From: Agrypnia vestita
Lineage: Eukaryota > Arthropoda > Insecta > Trichoptera > Phryganeidae
Length of the DNA: 64,000 bases
Assembly: GCA_016648135.1 (NCBI GenBank)
Contig: JADDOH010002067.1
Span: 124,001-188,000 of the forward strand
Direction of reading: 5' to 3'
The number at the start of each line of letters is the position of its first letter. The first letter of the stretch is position 1. Positions 1-11,200 of the stretch are shown one piece after another. A program made the position numbers and the translations under genes. The notes below the pieces were generated by a model. It was given only the letters and a program-made list of their open reading frames with translations, had not been told where the DNA came from and did not search any database.

Positions 1-595
1 ATACAATAAAAAAAATATAAATAAAAAAATGTGGTTACCAAACTTGAACTTCTTTTGCATGTAGCCAATACCCGACTTAAAATTTTCGCGTGTGATTGGT
101 ACGAAGCTGCATATTACTTGTATTCGTATATGGATTGGGATGGTAGTCACTCCCTGAAACAATGCTTAAACAATTTAGATTATAACTAAAAATAGCTAGG
201 TTGATAGGTTCATTAATGACAACGGATTCGGATACGAAAAGAAAAAGAAAAACTTAAAGAAATAAAAAACTAGACAAAACAATTGGGGAATGCGTCTCGG
301 ACAGATTACGAGCAATCATCTTGAATCCTTTTTTTAAATTTAGGTATGAAAATATGTGCGCATTACTGTTCAAGGAATTATAGGTAAGCATTCGCCTCGA
401 GCACCACACTTCAATGATGTTCATTCTCTTCACTTCAATTCTCTCATTAGTTTCTAATATTTATATAAAACTAGTTTTTCTTACCCGGCGTTCTTGAATT
501 AAGGATAAATATAAATAAGTTTGTGAAAGGGCCACAAAGGTTTCATTGTTTTGCAAAGTCACTAAAAATAAAAACAATGTTTCCATTTAATCTAG
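1..595. other. AT-rich stretch without recognised gene
   Basis: No exon with coding character, splice sites or family motif was recognised on either strand. The sequence is AT-rich and ends where the 128-bp tandem repeat begins. A short open frame across 523-726 only reads into that repeat and has no coding features. Confidence 0.6.
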
Positions 596-599
596 GCTG

Positions 600-1235
600 G
601 GATGGATGGAATGTCCAGGAGGGAATTGTGATATATGTATTCCGCCGGGTTCTAAATCAAAAGTATGCAAAATTTGGGTCAGATCGGTCAAACTATGTAG
701 ATTTGTACAAAAAATATATCAGGTGAGGGTGTGGGGTAAAAGAGGAGGGGGAAAAGTTGTATTTGTTACCCACCGGTCTTAAAGAATAAGTATGCAAAAT
801 TTGGGTCAGATCGGACAAAGGGTGTAGATTTGTACAGAAAATATATCATGGTGAGGGATGGGGTAATGGGGGAGGGGGTAACTGTCGCCTTTATTAACCG
901 CCTGGTCCTAAAGAATAAATGCTAAATTTGATTCAGATTGGTTAAACGCTGTAGATTTGTACAGTTAATATATCTGGGGTGGGGGTGGGGAAAGAGTGGA
1001 GTGGAAAAATGACACTTATGTTATCCGTCGGGTCTTAAATGATAATTATGCAAAATTTACGTCAGATCGGTCTGACGGTAAAGATTTGTACAGAAAATAT
1101 ATCAGGAGAGGGGGTGGGGTAAAGCGGAGGGGGAAATGTCACTTATGTTACTCACCGGATCCTAAAAAATAACTATGCAAAATTTGGATTAAATCGGACA
1201 AACAAAGTAGATTTGTATAGAGAACAAACAGACAT
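600..1235. repeat. tandem repeat, ~128 bp x 5, G-rich
   Basis: A unit marked by the phrase TATGCAAAATTTGGGTCAGA recurs near 663, 789, 917, 1045 and 1173, so the period is 126-128 bp with about five units. Each unit carries GATTTGTACA, an AATATATC box and then a G-run block (for example around 726-755, 852-880, 975-995 and 1108-1132). The copies have diverged by substitutions and small indels, so the array is old. The recurrent phrase resembles the aaatttgg-tcagatcgg 3' tails common in insect retrotransposons; that origin is an inference. Confidence 0.85.
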
Positions 1236-1518
1236 TGAGTTTTATAGGTGTAGATATACCGTTGAAATAGATTGAAAAATGGGTTATTCAAAAGTCTACA
1301 TTTTTCAAATTGTATTCCGATCTATCATCACAATTTTCGCTATGCCGGTATTTATTAATTTATGCATATATAGTGCAATTGAATCAGTAATATTCAACAT
1401 CAATTTTTAGTGCTCTTTTATAAATGTTTTCAGGGGCAGTCAGAATATTGAATAATCAAATATTTTACTTGTATAACCTGTTGAGTTTTGATTATTAAAA
1501 AAAACACTTTTTCCTTGT

Positions 1519-1526
1519 TATAAAAA
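1519..1526 (+). promoter_or_regulatory. TATA box of the small secreted peptide gene
   Basis: TATAAAAA lies about 60 bases upstream of the ATG at 1585, which leaves room for a start site near 1548-1552 and a short 5' leader. Spacing matches the TATA boxes of the cuticle genes in this window. Assigned by position and sequence only. Confidence 0.5.
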
Positions 1527-1584
1527 CGATATGAATTTTTTGAAATAGCATTTCTTAGAGAACCGTTATCAAGGCAATACTAAC

Positions 1585-2234
1585 ATGAAGTTTTTGGTAA
1601 TGTATCATTTTTGTGAATTTGTATTCAATTAAAATAGTATTATGTATATATAACTTTTAAAAACTAAATTCGATTGCAGTCCATCCAATTTCTGTTCATT
1701 AAATTATTTTTATTATTATTATATTATTCTAGTTACTTTAAAGGCATCGTGTCCAGTAAATAATAATATTTTAATACATTATTATTAATAAAATATTTAA
1801 TCTAAAACAGAAACAAAAATTAGCAAACATTTGATAGTTTCAATAAAATAAAATACTTAGATTAAATATGATTTTATTTTAACATGGAATGTTAAAAAAA
1901 TATCATCTAGTTACTTGGCAGGTGATCGTTTAGATGAATTTTTTTTTAATAATGATTTATGTGATAATGTATACTTTATTTTTTACATTTATTACCTACC
2001 TACCGTGTTTTGGAATAAAACAAATGAAATAAATTTATTTTTATTTTTAATAAATAGATTGTTTTTTTCATCGTGGTCGGCGCTGCCCTGGCTGAACACT
2101 CTGAGATGAACGACACCACAACTCTCATGATCTCTGACCACGACCATCACATCCCCTCGCTGCACCTGGCCGTACCTTCTGAGGATTTCTCCGACGAGTT
2201 TCACCAGCGCCGTAAGAGAGAAAATCTTGAATAA
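1585..2234 (+). CDS. small secreted peptide, unknown function (2 exons)
   Basis: Proposed exons are 1585-1596 (MKFL, followed by donor GTAATG) and 2058-2234 (preceded by acceptor AAATAG), joined in phase 0 to give 62 residues. Residues 1-16 form a clear signal peptide (MKFLIVFFIVVGAALA, then EHSEMN). The mature part has about 46 residues without cysteine, is rich in Asp, His and Thr (SDHDHH at about 30-35), and carries a tetrabasic RRKR at about 55-58 followed by ENLE and TAA. AATAAA overlaps the stop at 2230-2235. The exon stands out by higher GC than its surroundings, and the tiny first exon is the same design as the cuticle genes nearby. RRKR would suit furin-type processing, but only four residues follow it, so it may simply be a basic tail. 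I do not recognise the family. It could be a secreted effector, a short cuticle-associated peptide, or a gene with a missing downstream exon. Confidence 0.6.
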
Positions 2235-2239
2235 AAGTG

Positions 2240-4271
2240 AGGAAATGACTACTTTATGTTCTGGTTATTATTCACTTGTGAAGTCCCGAGGCTATTTTAA
2301 ATTTATGCCTGCTATAGAAACACCAAAGGCTCTGAGTGGAAGCCATCCAGAGCCTTTGGAAGGTCATCTAGAGCACGAGGAAACTCCTTAACGCATAATC
2401 CACAGCTGACATCAAATGGTTACCATTCCAAGTCAGTTTTATAGTTCTATATAATAAGAACTGCACGTTTCTTCGCAAAAATATAACAGATACATTAATT
2501 TAGTCTCCTGCTGTCAAAACACCTCACCAGGGTCTTATCTAATAGATAGGTAACCCGTTATCTAATAGATTTACCTGCATCTGGCTTAATATACTCGTAT
2601 TAGAAAAACTCAAATTCCCACAAAAATAATATCATTAACATATTTATATACCCATTAAAAAACCCATTAGAACCAAATAATTCCCTAGAAGTTCCACGAA
2701 TAGGCAGAATTCTAAGACATACCATAGGGCATAAACTGCGACCGAATTATCAGACTTATTAAATTTTCTTTGCTCTGAATTATCGACCTTAAAAGTCGTA
2801 AGAGCAAGACTTCAGTGACCAGTCACCTCCCCTGAAGATGATTTAATGCAATCTGCTCGAAACGTTGGGAATATAACGGTAATTCTCAGGACTAACATTC
2901 GATGCGAGATAATCGAGATAATTTACTTCCTCCATACGCAGCCCGTAATAATCTCAAATTTAATATAATTACTGAACTTATATCTAAAAACTGGAAAATA
3001 ATGTAAATTTCCACCATTTTGTATTTAACATGATTTTGATTTTGTTTCAAGGTTCGGACCTATGTGATTATGCAGACGTTCATCTCTTATTGTCCAAAAA
3101 AATATTTGTTATGTTTTATACCATGTGTACGAATTAATGAATTGAAAATACGTTTGTTAACTATTCTTATTATCATATAGTACCTACATATTAATATTTT
3201 TTTATTTTTACTCGATTAAATAAATATTTTTATACATAATATACATGATGTATCTGTAGTGTAATATTGTGATTTGTGAACATGAATTGTTTCATTTTAT
3301 AAAGAGTACAGTTCAAAAAATTGTTCGTGTTTTGTGGCATCATTTGACATTTTTGTCAAACTTGATTTTTTTGTACTAATATTTTAATATTAATTTTCTC
3401 TTTAAAACTATTTTAAAAAATTTCTAATTTCTTAGTTTTTTGGGTGATTACAAGAAAAGATAGTTGTATTTTAGTAACACTTCTAATATTCTAGGGAACA
3501 ACAAGTATTGATTTGATTACAAATAAAATTAATGAACAATGTACCAAGCAGTTAATCGAGAATTTTCTTTTCCAGTTGGTTGCATCATTACTGAGGATCG
3601 TGATGCCAAAATAATGGATAATATCATTTTATTACTCCAAATTACATACACACCACAATTTTTGTATCAATTTCAACCTATAGGCAATAAATTTATTCGT
3701 AGAAGAAATAAAAAAAATAGCCAAAACTTCGATGCTAATATCCAAGGGCACGATTCCTGTATTTTATTCGTAAAGTAAAAAATAAAAACCTGTGTATCCA
3801 TATTCTTAGAAAATTAAGATAAAACAATATGTATTACTATAAATAATGAATTAAATACTTGCCATATTTTTCAATATGTTTTATCTGTTGAAAATCCAAT
3901 GAAAAGAACCCTTCATCAAAATAATTTCGTAAATTAAAAAAAAAACATTTTTACACTTAATACACAAAATATCCACCATAAATTAATATAATATATAATT
4001 CAGTATTAGTTGGGCCAATGTACCTACTTTGGCGTTTTGAAATTAAACGCAGAATAAAATTATTTTCTGTAACGCACATAAAAAAGTGTTAACATTTTTA
4101 ATATACAAATTGCGCAGACACTAAAAACAGATAACAATAATTTTAAAATACCGATATGTACTTTAATTTATTTTGTACGAATTTAAAGTTTTTAATTGAA
4201 GCTGAAATAATTTTAATGAAGAAATATATAAATTAGCCTTAAAGTTAACATATTTCCAGATATGATTTTTC
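2240..4271. other. intergenic AT-rich DNA
   Basis: Apart from the hammerhead-like motif at 2828-2870 nothing was recognised. The open frame at 3539-3778 has AT-driven composition, no start context and no family resemblance. Confidence 0.55.
2828..2870 (+). ncRNA. hammerhead-ribozyme-like motif
   Basis: CTGAAGA (2832-2838) is followed by about 20 bases, then GAAACGTT (2859-2866). ACGT is self-complementary and is followed by T, giving a GUU cleavage triplet as expected of UH after helix III. Bases CTCCC before the core can pair with GGGAA after the cleavage point (helix I). Helix II is poor here, so this copy is probably inactive. It is likely a remnant of a Penelope-type terminal repeat. Confidence 0.5.
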
Positions 4272-4458
4272 TCAATCAATGTGTATTTTAGATATCTCAC
4301 AGAGACGAAACTGTATATTTATGGGAAAGTAGGTATTAAGGTTATGCCAGTCGTATGATAGGTCGTAAGCCCTATGTACACCCAAAAGACTTCTTTAGCT
4401 ACTTCCCATAAAAGTACAGTTTCGTCTCTATGTGACATCTATAATACACATTGATTGA
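4272..4458. mobile_element. MITE with ~60-bp inverted arms
   Basis: The first ~60 bases (starting TCAATCAATGTGTATT) return as reverse complement at the right end (ending ACACATTGATTGA). Both arms contain a box reading AGAGACGAAACTGTA and a TTATGGGAA block. The interior is about 65 bases without coding sequence. The arms differ at several places, so the copy is not recent. A phrase near the right arm (AAAAGACTTC) also occurs near 11715 and 24728, which suggests relatives elsewhere in the window. Confidence 0.8.
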
Positions 4459-5520
4459 TTAATGATGTCCCTGTGACAAAATACAGTTCTGTTCTGAAAA
4501 ATTTGGACAATTTGAATGATTTTTCTCCTATATCTTTAATCTTTTTTTTTTATTTACTGTGAAACTTTCTTTAATAATATTTTAAAATTATTGACTTTTC
4601 AAATTACGTGCCGTGTTTTCAAAACTGTTTTTCTGTTTGATCTTAAAACAGTTAAAATTATTATATTACAGAAAAAGATAAACAATTAAAATATTAGGTA
4701 TTTAAATAAGATAATGATTTTTTAAATATATTATTTGAATGATGATTAATAGTTGAATGATGATGATTAATAATGAGTATAGAGTTAGCACCATCTATGA
4801 TTTTGCAACACAAGGTCTGCATTTCAAATTACTAGCGACATTTTGTCTCGCATTCAAATTTACTTACTTTACATATAATTTTTTGAGGTTTAATCTTATG
4901 GTCATAAATTTCATCTTTTTACTGAAATATTAATGTAAAAAAATTAAATTCTTAACTCAAAAATTTTAAAAATTAAATCATTTGAATCCCACTATTAGTA
5001 ATCTTAGTTGGTCCCATTTTCAAAGAATAAGCTCATAGATTAATTTGAAAATATAAGTGCCTTGACGAATATTCATTTAATGTGCACATATATTTTTAAA
5101 TGAGAAAAATACAATAGTTCATAAAAATAAATGGTCTTTACCTAAATAAGGAGCGAGAGCCATCTGTTTACCGAATCAATGTACCTAGTAGGTGTATTAT
5201 ATGTAGGTACCTGCATATTATATTTTAATTTCTTGATCGTTGTGATTTTTCGATATGAATACAAAAAATATTAAATTGTTAGTTAACGATGCGCTTTGTC
5301 GGCGGAGGGTTGGATTCCGATCCTCGCGGCACTGGTGAGGAACTTGAAGAAGGTGTTTTCACCAGAAAATTACCTTGTCACGAGTACCAAACTTTAGACT
5401 ACATTTTTATTTGCGCTACATACTTCTCTATTTCAAGAGGTAGTTATTTACATTATCATTTTTTTATCATTCATTGAGTTTTTTGCAACCTTGAAATGGT
5501 ATAAATCTTACAGTGATTGT
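4459..5520. other. intergenic stretch
   Basis: No gene is supported. A GC-richer patch at 5287-5400 is open in one frame but has no recognisable motif, no plausible splice partner and no homologue in the window; it may be a mobile-element scrap. Confidence 0.5.
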
Positions 5521-5815
5521 CACGCAGATTCTTCATTGTGGTAGGCGGAAAGGATTGAGTAACACATTCTTCTGTCCTGATACATAAATCTTGCCTTACC
5601 CACATTTATAATTCGTCCTATGCAAGGTCGTTGATTTATGTGTTGGTTATTATTTTTTATTTAGGATTCTAAAAAGACAATCTTTCAATGTCTAGTTTAT
5701 TTGTGCTTGCCTAATCTCCCGCAATTGTTCTCTATTTCTGCTGTCATCAACACTCTTCTCATTTATCCATTTAACTCCTGTGTGTCGGTGATGTAACGTA
5801 GGTCTACCTGTCATA
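5521..5815 (-). mobile_element. decayed non-LTR retrotransposon 3' end
   Basis: Read on the - strand this resembles the 3' region of the retrotransposon family at 14505-14660 and 26785-27340: it shares the acacattcttctgtcct block, the cttacccacattta block and the gcaaggtcg block. It is heavily diverged and has no open frame. Confidence 0.45.
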
Positions 5816-5934
5816 CAAAATATGAAATATCTACCTCATTTACGAAAACTAAAATGTCACATTTTTTGTAATCATCGAATAGACATTTTTACACCAAAAT
5901 TACTAAATTAAACTATTAGGAATGTACGTATTTT

Positions 5935-6245
5935 TTAATTAAAAAATATTTATTCATTACTCTCGTATTTTCGGCCAGTGTGCAAGAGAGAGCAGAATAT
6001 TGTACATCGCAGGTAAATCGAGCAAGAAAGAGCACAATACCATACATTTTATGTAGGACAGAGATGGCGGTTGCTTGGGTTTCGGCGAAAGCAAAAACAA
6101 TATAGAAAGAGTACGGTAGAGTCGGGTAACACGTGTTAGACAAAGACGGAGTGCATGCGACTGAAGCGAGCTGGCGACCGCTTCGTTGTATTCAGTTGCT
6201 AATGAAACGTCGGCGGAAGCGCGCGCAAATTCGATTTGCCATAAT
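5935..6245. other. GC-richer unidentified block
   Basis: A patch rich in AGAGAG, AAGACGGAGTGCATGCGAC and GCGCGCG-type sequence stands out from the AT background. The - strand frame at 5916-6143 looks like chance translation of an antisense repeat. A related GC-rich phrase (CGCGCGCGCTTTCATCGC) occurs near 36995. Probably a dispersed repeat or a former promoter-like region; identity unknown. Confidence 0.35.
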
Positions 6246-6999
6246 TTTATAATAATTTACTAAAATAATGCAAATATGTATGTTTACCTTACATAATTAT
6301 ATAAAGGGACCTTTTAAAAGTCTTATCTGTATCGTATTTATGTATATTTTATCACATTTTAAAAACTATGCCGATTTTTAATCAGGTAACGCTGTGTTAC
6401 TCCACCGTCCCCAAAGTTTTTTTTAGCACAGTCTTTTAAGAGTTAATGAGATCAAGCCATAAAAGCTCTTGATCTACATAGTTCGCTATACTAAGATTTT
6501 CTAAGCAAAAAAATGTATAATTCTCTATACAATAACGTTGTAAAGCTATTAGGATGCTACGCTACGCTAGATTGTGCTATTTACACGCCAACATAAATAT
6601 ACTACGATTTCGGGATAATTTTATTTATTGTGAAAGTAAAATTTTTATTGATATTTTGTGAAAAACTGAAGCAAAGTAAGCCGAATTTTGGAAAAAGAGA
6701 CCGTAGGTCATATGGATTGAGGAAAATGATCAGATCATTCATATTGTAATGTTTATTAATATAAAAAATAATTGGTTACATTTCAGATTAATTTTGGGGA
6801 ATTTTTTGATTTTGTGACTGATTAATGTTTAACTAATTATGTAAGGCTGAAATCAATACATTAAAACTCCGTCATATTGCGGACTTTGTTCTTTGCGTAC
6901 GGAATCCTTCGTGAGTGATGACAGTAGTGTCGAAACCTCTAGGACCTTCCACTAAATTCTGGAACATTCGTTCGATAATCCAGTTTTTTGTAAAAATAT

Positions 7000-7082
7000 A
7001 TCAGCCCTGATGATAGACCCTATAATAGGATACGAAACGTCGGCTATAAAGGTCACATATACTCGGCAGACTATCCCAGAAA
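7000..7082 (+). ncRNA. hammerhead-like motif with Penelope-type flank
   Basis: CTGATGA (7007-7013) is followed by a segment that can fold (CCCTAT..ATAGG) and by GAAACGTC (7034-7041). ACGT is self-complementary and followed by C, giving the canonical GUC cleavage triplet. Upstream AGCC can pair with GGCT directly after the cleavage point (helix I). The 3' flank, with CGGCAGACTATCCCAGAAAA in this strand, is related to sequences near 48425 and 51240. The core is complete although helix II is imperfect. Confidence 0.6.
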
Positions 7083-7532
7083 ACTTTTTTTTTTCACAGA
7101 AGATAAATACAGAAGGTAAATACAGAATTACGCAGAATTGCGCAGAGAGTTGTTGTAGTGTTTAACAGTTCATCCAGCGCGAAGTGAGAGCGAGCCGCGA
7201 GGCCAGGGAGGCTAGTCGTGAGATAATCGAAGCCATAAATTAAATTAAATAATCGAGCGTTGTACCTCATTGAGGAAATAATCCAGAGCTACTTCTATGT
7301 GTTAGAATTGAATATTCTAAGAGTGATAAATACGTGTTACCCAATGATAATAACGAGTTCATATACGACCGATATACTGTGAAATAGTGAAGATTAAAGA
7401 ATAGCATTAAATTTAATTAATGTTAAGTGACTTTGTGAATTGAATAATTAATTAATAAATCGCTTATTAATTTCCAGTGCTTACATTAGCCCATTTGCCC
7501 ATAGCACCTTATAACACTATAACAGCGACAAT

Positions 7533-7568
<36 letters not shown>
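7533..7568. repeat. (TA)n microsatellite
   Basis: An uninterrupted run of about 16 TA dinucleotides ends in ATAAATAG. Length is likely polymorphic. Confidence 0.95.
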
Positions 7569-7573
<5 letters not shown>

Positions 7574-8094
7574 TAATTATGGGATATTATTAAGCATTCT
7601 ATTCTTGTAAATCTTGAACAAACACAAAATATTCTGAATAGTTAATTTGATTTTAACAAAAACTAGATAAGATATTTTTCTCTTGAACTCATAAAACTGG
7701 CTAGATCTGGCGCATCGTAATATATTCCCAGAAGACATACGCCTTCATTATGAAGAAAAATATCATGGATGGATTTTTACATTGTAGAGATTATTCACAA
7801 TGATCATTAAATTAGATAGAAAAATAAAGTATGTTACCTCATCTCTAGTAAAGTTATAATTTTATACTTTGCTACTCTAGTTTCGAGAGTATCAGAGTCT
7901 GTCATCGACAGGTGAGTATTGAACTGATTGCATTCAAATAAAGATATTTTCCTTAAATTAATTACCTATGTTTAAAATGAATATTGAGGAGAAGAGATAA
8001 TCAAAGTAACATTGTGAAAATATAAATTTAAGTTATTTTGTTAAAAGCTTTTTACCAACATTAATAAAACACAGATTAATATACGGATTAGACA

Positions 8095-8100
8095 TTTATT
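8095..8100 (-). promoter_or_regulatory. candidate polyadenylation signal of the RR-1 gene at 8277-13107
   Basis: AATAAA on the - strand lies about 180 bases past the stop codon at 8277. It is the most convincing signal close to the end of the gene. Confidence 0.4.
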
Positions 8101-8276
8101 AAAAAAAATTACATTGCTTGAAAAAAACTTAGGTGTGGTTGTTCAATTTGCTCTTAAAATTTTATAAAAATTATTTCATAAAAATTTTCAACAATGTATA
8201 ATCTGATATATGTAGATATGCATGAAAGCCAAGGTGGTTAGTCATATCGGTGGTAAAATGACACATGGTGTAATAA

Positions 8277-11200
8277 TTAGAACTTCCTCTGTTGCTGAGC
8301 AGCCTTCAGTCTGTTGTATTCAATAGACCTCAGGATATAGTCAGGAATCGGTGGAGAAACGGGGATGGCATCTCCCTGAAAAATTATCGATAGATCTTGT
8401 ATGAAGTAAATATGTTGGAAAATGGAAAATATATATATCCGATTAAGTAAATATATTGACAAACGGAATTTTTCTATAAATGCCAGAATATAATTGAGTC
8501 TACATACGTTTCATATTATCAATAGTATCATACTTGTTAATTATTATTCAAGCGTTATTAACAATATAATTATACTTGTAAATTATTATTTAAGCGTTTC
8601 TTGTGTTTACCTCTCTCTCATGACGCTAAAACAAAATTATCAAATTTATTTGAAATTTACTTATAATAAAATTAAAATGAACCCAACCGCGGAATCTCAA
8701 TCCGATCGCTTTACACGCATTAATACATTAATACATTTATACATTTTTGCATATTAATATATATATGTATATATATATATATATCTGTATTCTTATGATT
8801 TTATATATTACTAAATTCTTTCTGCTTTCCTTTTTACGTTGATACATCTTTACTATTGTTATTTGTTACTATTACATAACTAGCAAATAAGAATAACTGC
8901 CACAGAACAGGTTTTACCTAATGTGGCAGTTATTAGTAACTTATATTAAAGAAAATGAATTTTTCATAATCGATATAAGTTATTGTAATGATAGTTCAAT
9001 TTTTTTCAAAAAATAAGTCAGAAATATTGAAAAAAAATGCAAACTTTGATAATGCATATCTCCATAACTATTGATATTAGGTCATGGTTGCTTTTTAGAC
9101 TCTTTAACATTGTCAGGAATCTACCGGCCAAGTTTCTGCTGCTAGCTCTGGTACACCTTGTACATATGTAAATCTATATTCATTCAGAAATACATATTTA
9201 TTTGTGGTTAAGATTTATTATAAATCTATTTATCCTATAACCTAACCTAACCTTAAAAGACTATTAATTTTTTCTTTTAATTTATCTATTATTATTTTAT
9301 TCAATCATACACGATCTTCACTTATCTTAACTCGAGTATTGAGATAAGAAGAGAATAGTTGATGAACGTAAATAAAATACTCTTTAGCAAATTTTTAACC
9401 AAATTTTTCAAAGAATTATTGATTTAATCACCAATTGAACTTGTTTAAAAATATTTTAAACAAGTTCAATTGGTAAATTAAAGTAATATTCGGATAATTT
9501 TATTAATTTGTATAAAAATTATTGAAAATAACTTTTTAATATTGCTAATTAAGTATTGTAAAAAAAGTTTTTTTAAAAAGCAAAAAAATCATAATATGTT
9601 TGTTCAATAAAATATATAAATTTTAATAATAATATTAGTGTAGGAGTAAAATATTCTTAATTTTACCACAGGGCGATATCCATTCTCATCAGCGACGTAT
9701 CCGATAGAAATGAATTTTCCTTCCGGAGAAGTCCATGAAAACCTTCCCTGGACGGTCTCAGCTATTTCCTGGGGGATTCCTCCCAGCGCTCTTGGATACC
9801 CGCTTTGTTCAGCTGCAATTCCATTGTCAGTTTCATAGCTGAAAATATGTCATATGTCAAGATTCAGGATGGTGAAAACCGAATAATCGGTTCAATCATA
9901 CGGTAATTATTTATGGCCACCCCTTAATTCTATTATTATTATTAAATTATTCAATATTGTAGGTTTTTACCATTTGCGTACAGATCGTATTACTTACATT
10001 GGGTTTATAACTCAAAACATGATCATTAATCCAAAAACTGAACTTCTCATAGCAACCTTTCTGGTTGCATTAGTTCATATTCGATAATCGTGGAAATAGT
10101 GGGGGCTATTTTTACCCTTAATTTTTTTATATTTTGTATACTTACTTGGATTCACATAACTACAATTAACAATATTTATCAATACTTTTAGTTGTTTTTT
10201 TAGGTAAATACTTGAAGTTACAATATTTAACCAGAAATATTTCATAGACTATTAAAAAAATTAATAATGAATTTAATTTAAAAATAAATAAATTCAGCAA
10301 TCGCTAATGCAAGATTTCTATTAAATTTTTAATTTTTAAGAGAATAGACATCGATCTAAATCATACACATAATTATTAAAATGCTTATAAAAAAGGTAAA
10401 GTTGTGAAGAGGGAGAAACCAGGTTCGTCTTTATTTTTGTTTTTCGCTACAACTGGCCATGTAGTCCAATAACTGTAGTGAAATACATCACAAAAACACC
10501 CTTACACACCTTACCGAGGAACTATACGACATCTAAGTCCGCAATTGTGATAAGATGAAGCGGGGGTTGACGCGAATACTTTTCTTACTGATTACAGCAT
10601 CAATTAGACGAGGCTCTCGTTCTTGGTGTGACTTACTTGTATTGATACACGCCATTGGGTGAAAGATCGAAGTTGCTCTTCACCGTGTTGGCGAACCTCT
10701 CCTGCTCGCCTGACCGGGCATACGTGGGCCTGTACTGCGAGTAAGGGTTGTAGTAGGGCTGTCGCACTCTCGGGAAGTATTTCGACTGGGCCAAGGACAC
10801 TCCCACAATCGCAGCGAATAACACCTGTATCATAAGTCATAAGTATGTATTGTAAATTCGCATGTACCTACGTATAAAAAAATAAAAATTTAAAAATGTC
10901 ATTATGGTATAACATTCCAGCGCGTAACACGTAAAAATTTTCTCATTTATGTTTTATTTCGGAATATTAAAGCAATGAAGATATTCTAAGCCCAATGAAT
11001 ACCTAATAAGATTAGTTTACCTCTTCTCAGTAGCTGTCCCTAAGGGAACCCATATATCTAATCTTCTCTTTCTCCACCTCTACCCTGACTCCTACTTCGT
11101 CATACTTTTTCTCCCATTAGTTAACTCATTTCTTCAATACTTTTTTTTCACATACAGTCATTTACCATTATTATGTTTTAATATCGTTTATTTTACCACT

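Noticed and set aside
5289..5477. 62-codon ORF beginning MRFVGGGLDSDPRG
   Set aside because: The GC-richer start is suggestive, but the second half turns to AT-driven residues and no splice partner or homologue is visible.
10604..10840. 78-codon - strand ORF with Cys-rich start
   Set aside because: Alternative frame of the RR-1 exon 10637-10824; the other frame gives the signal peptide and spliced RR domain.
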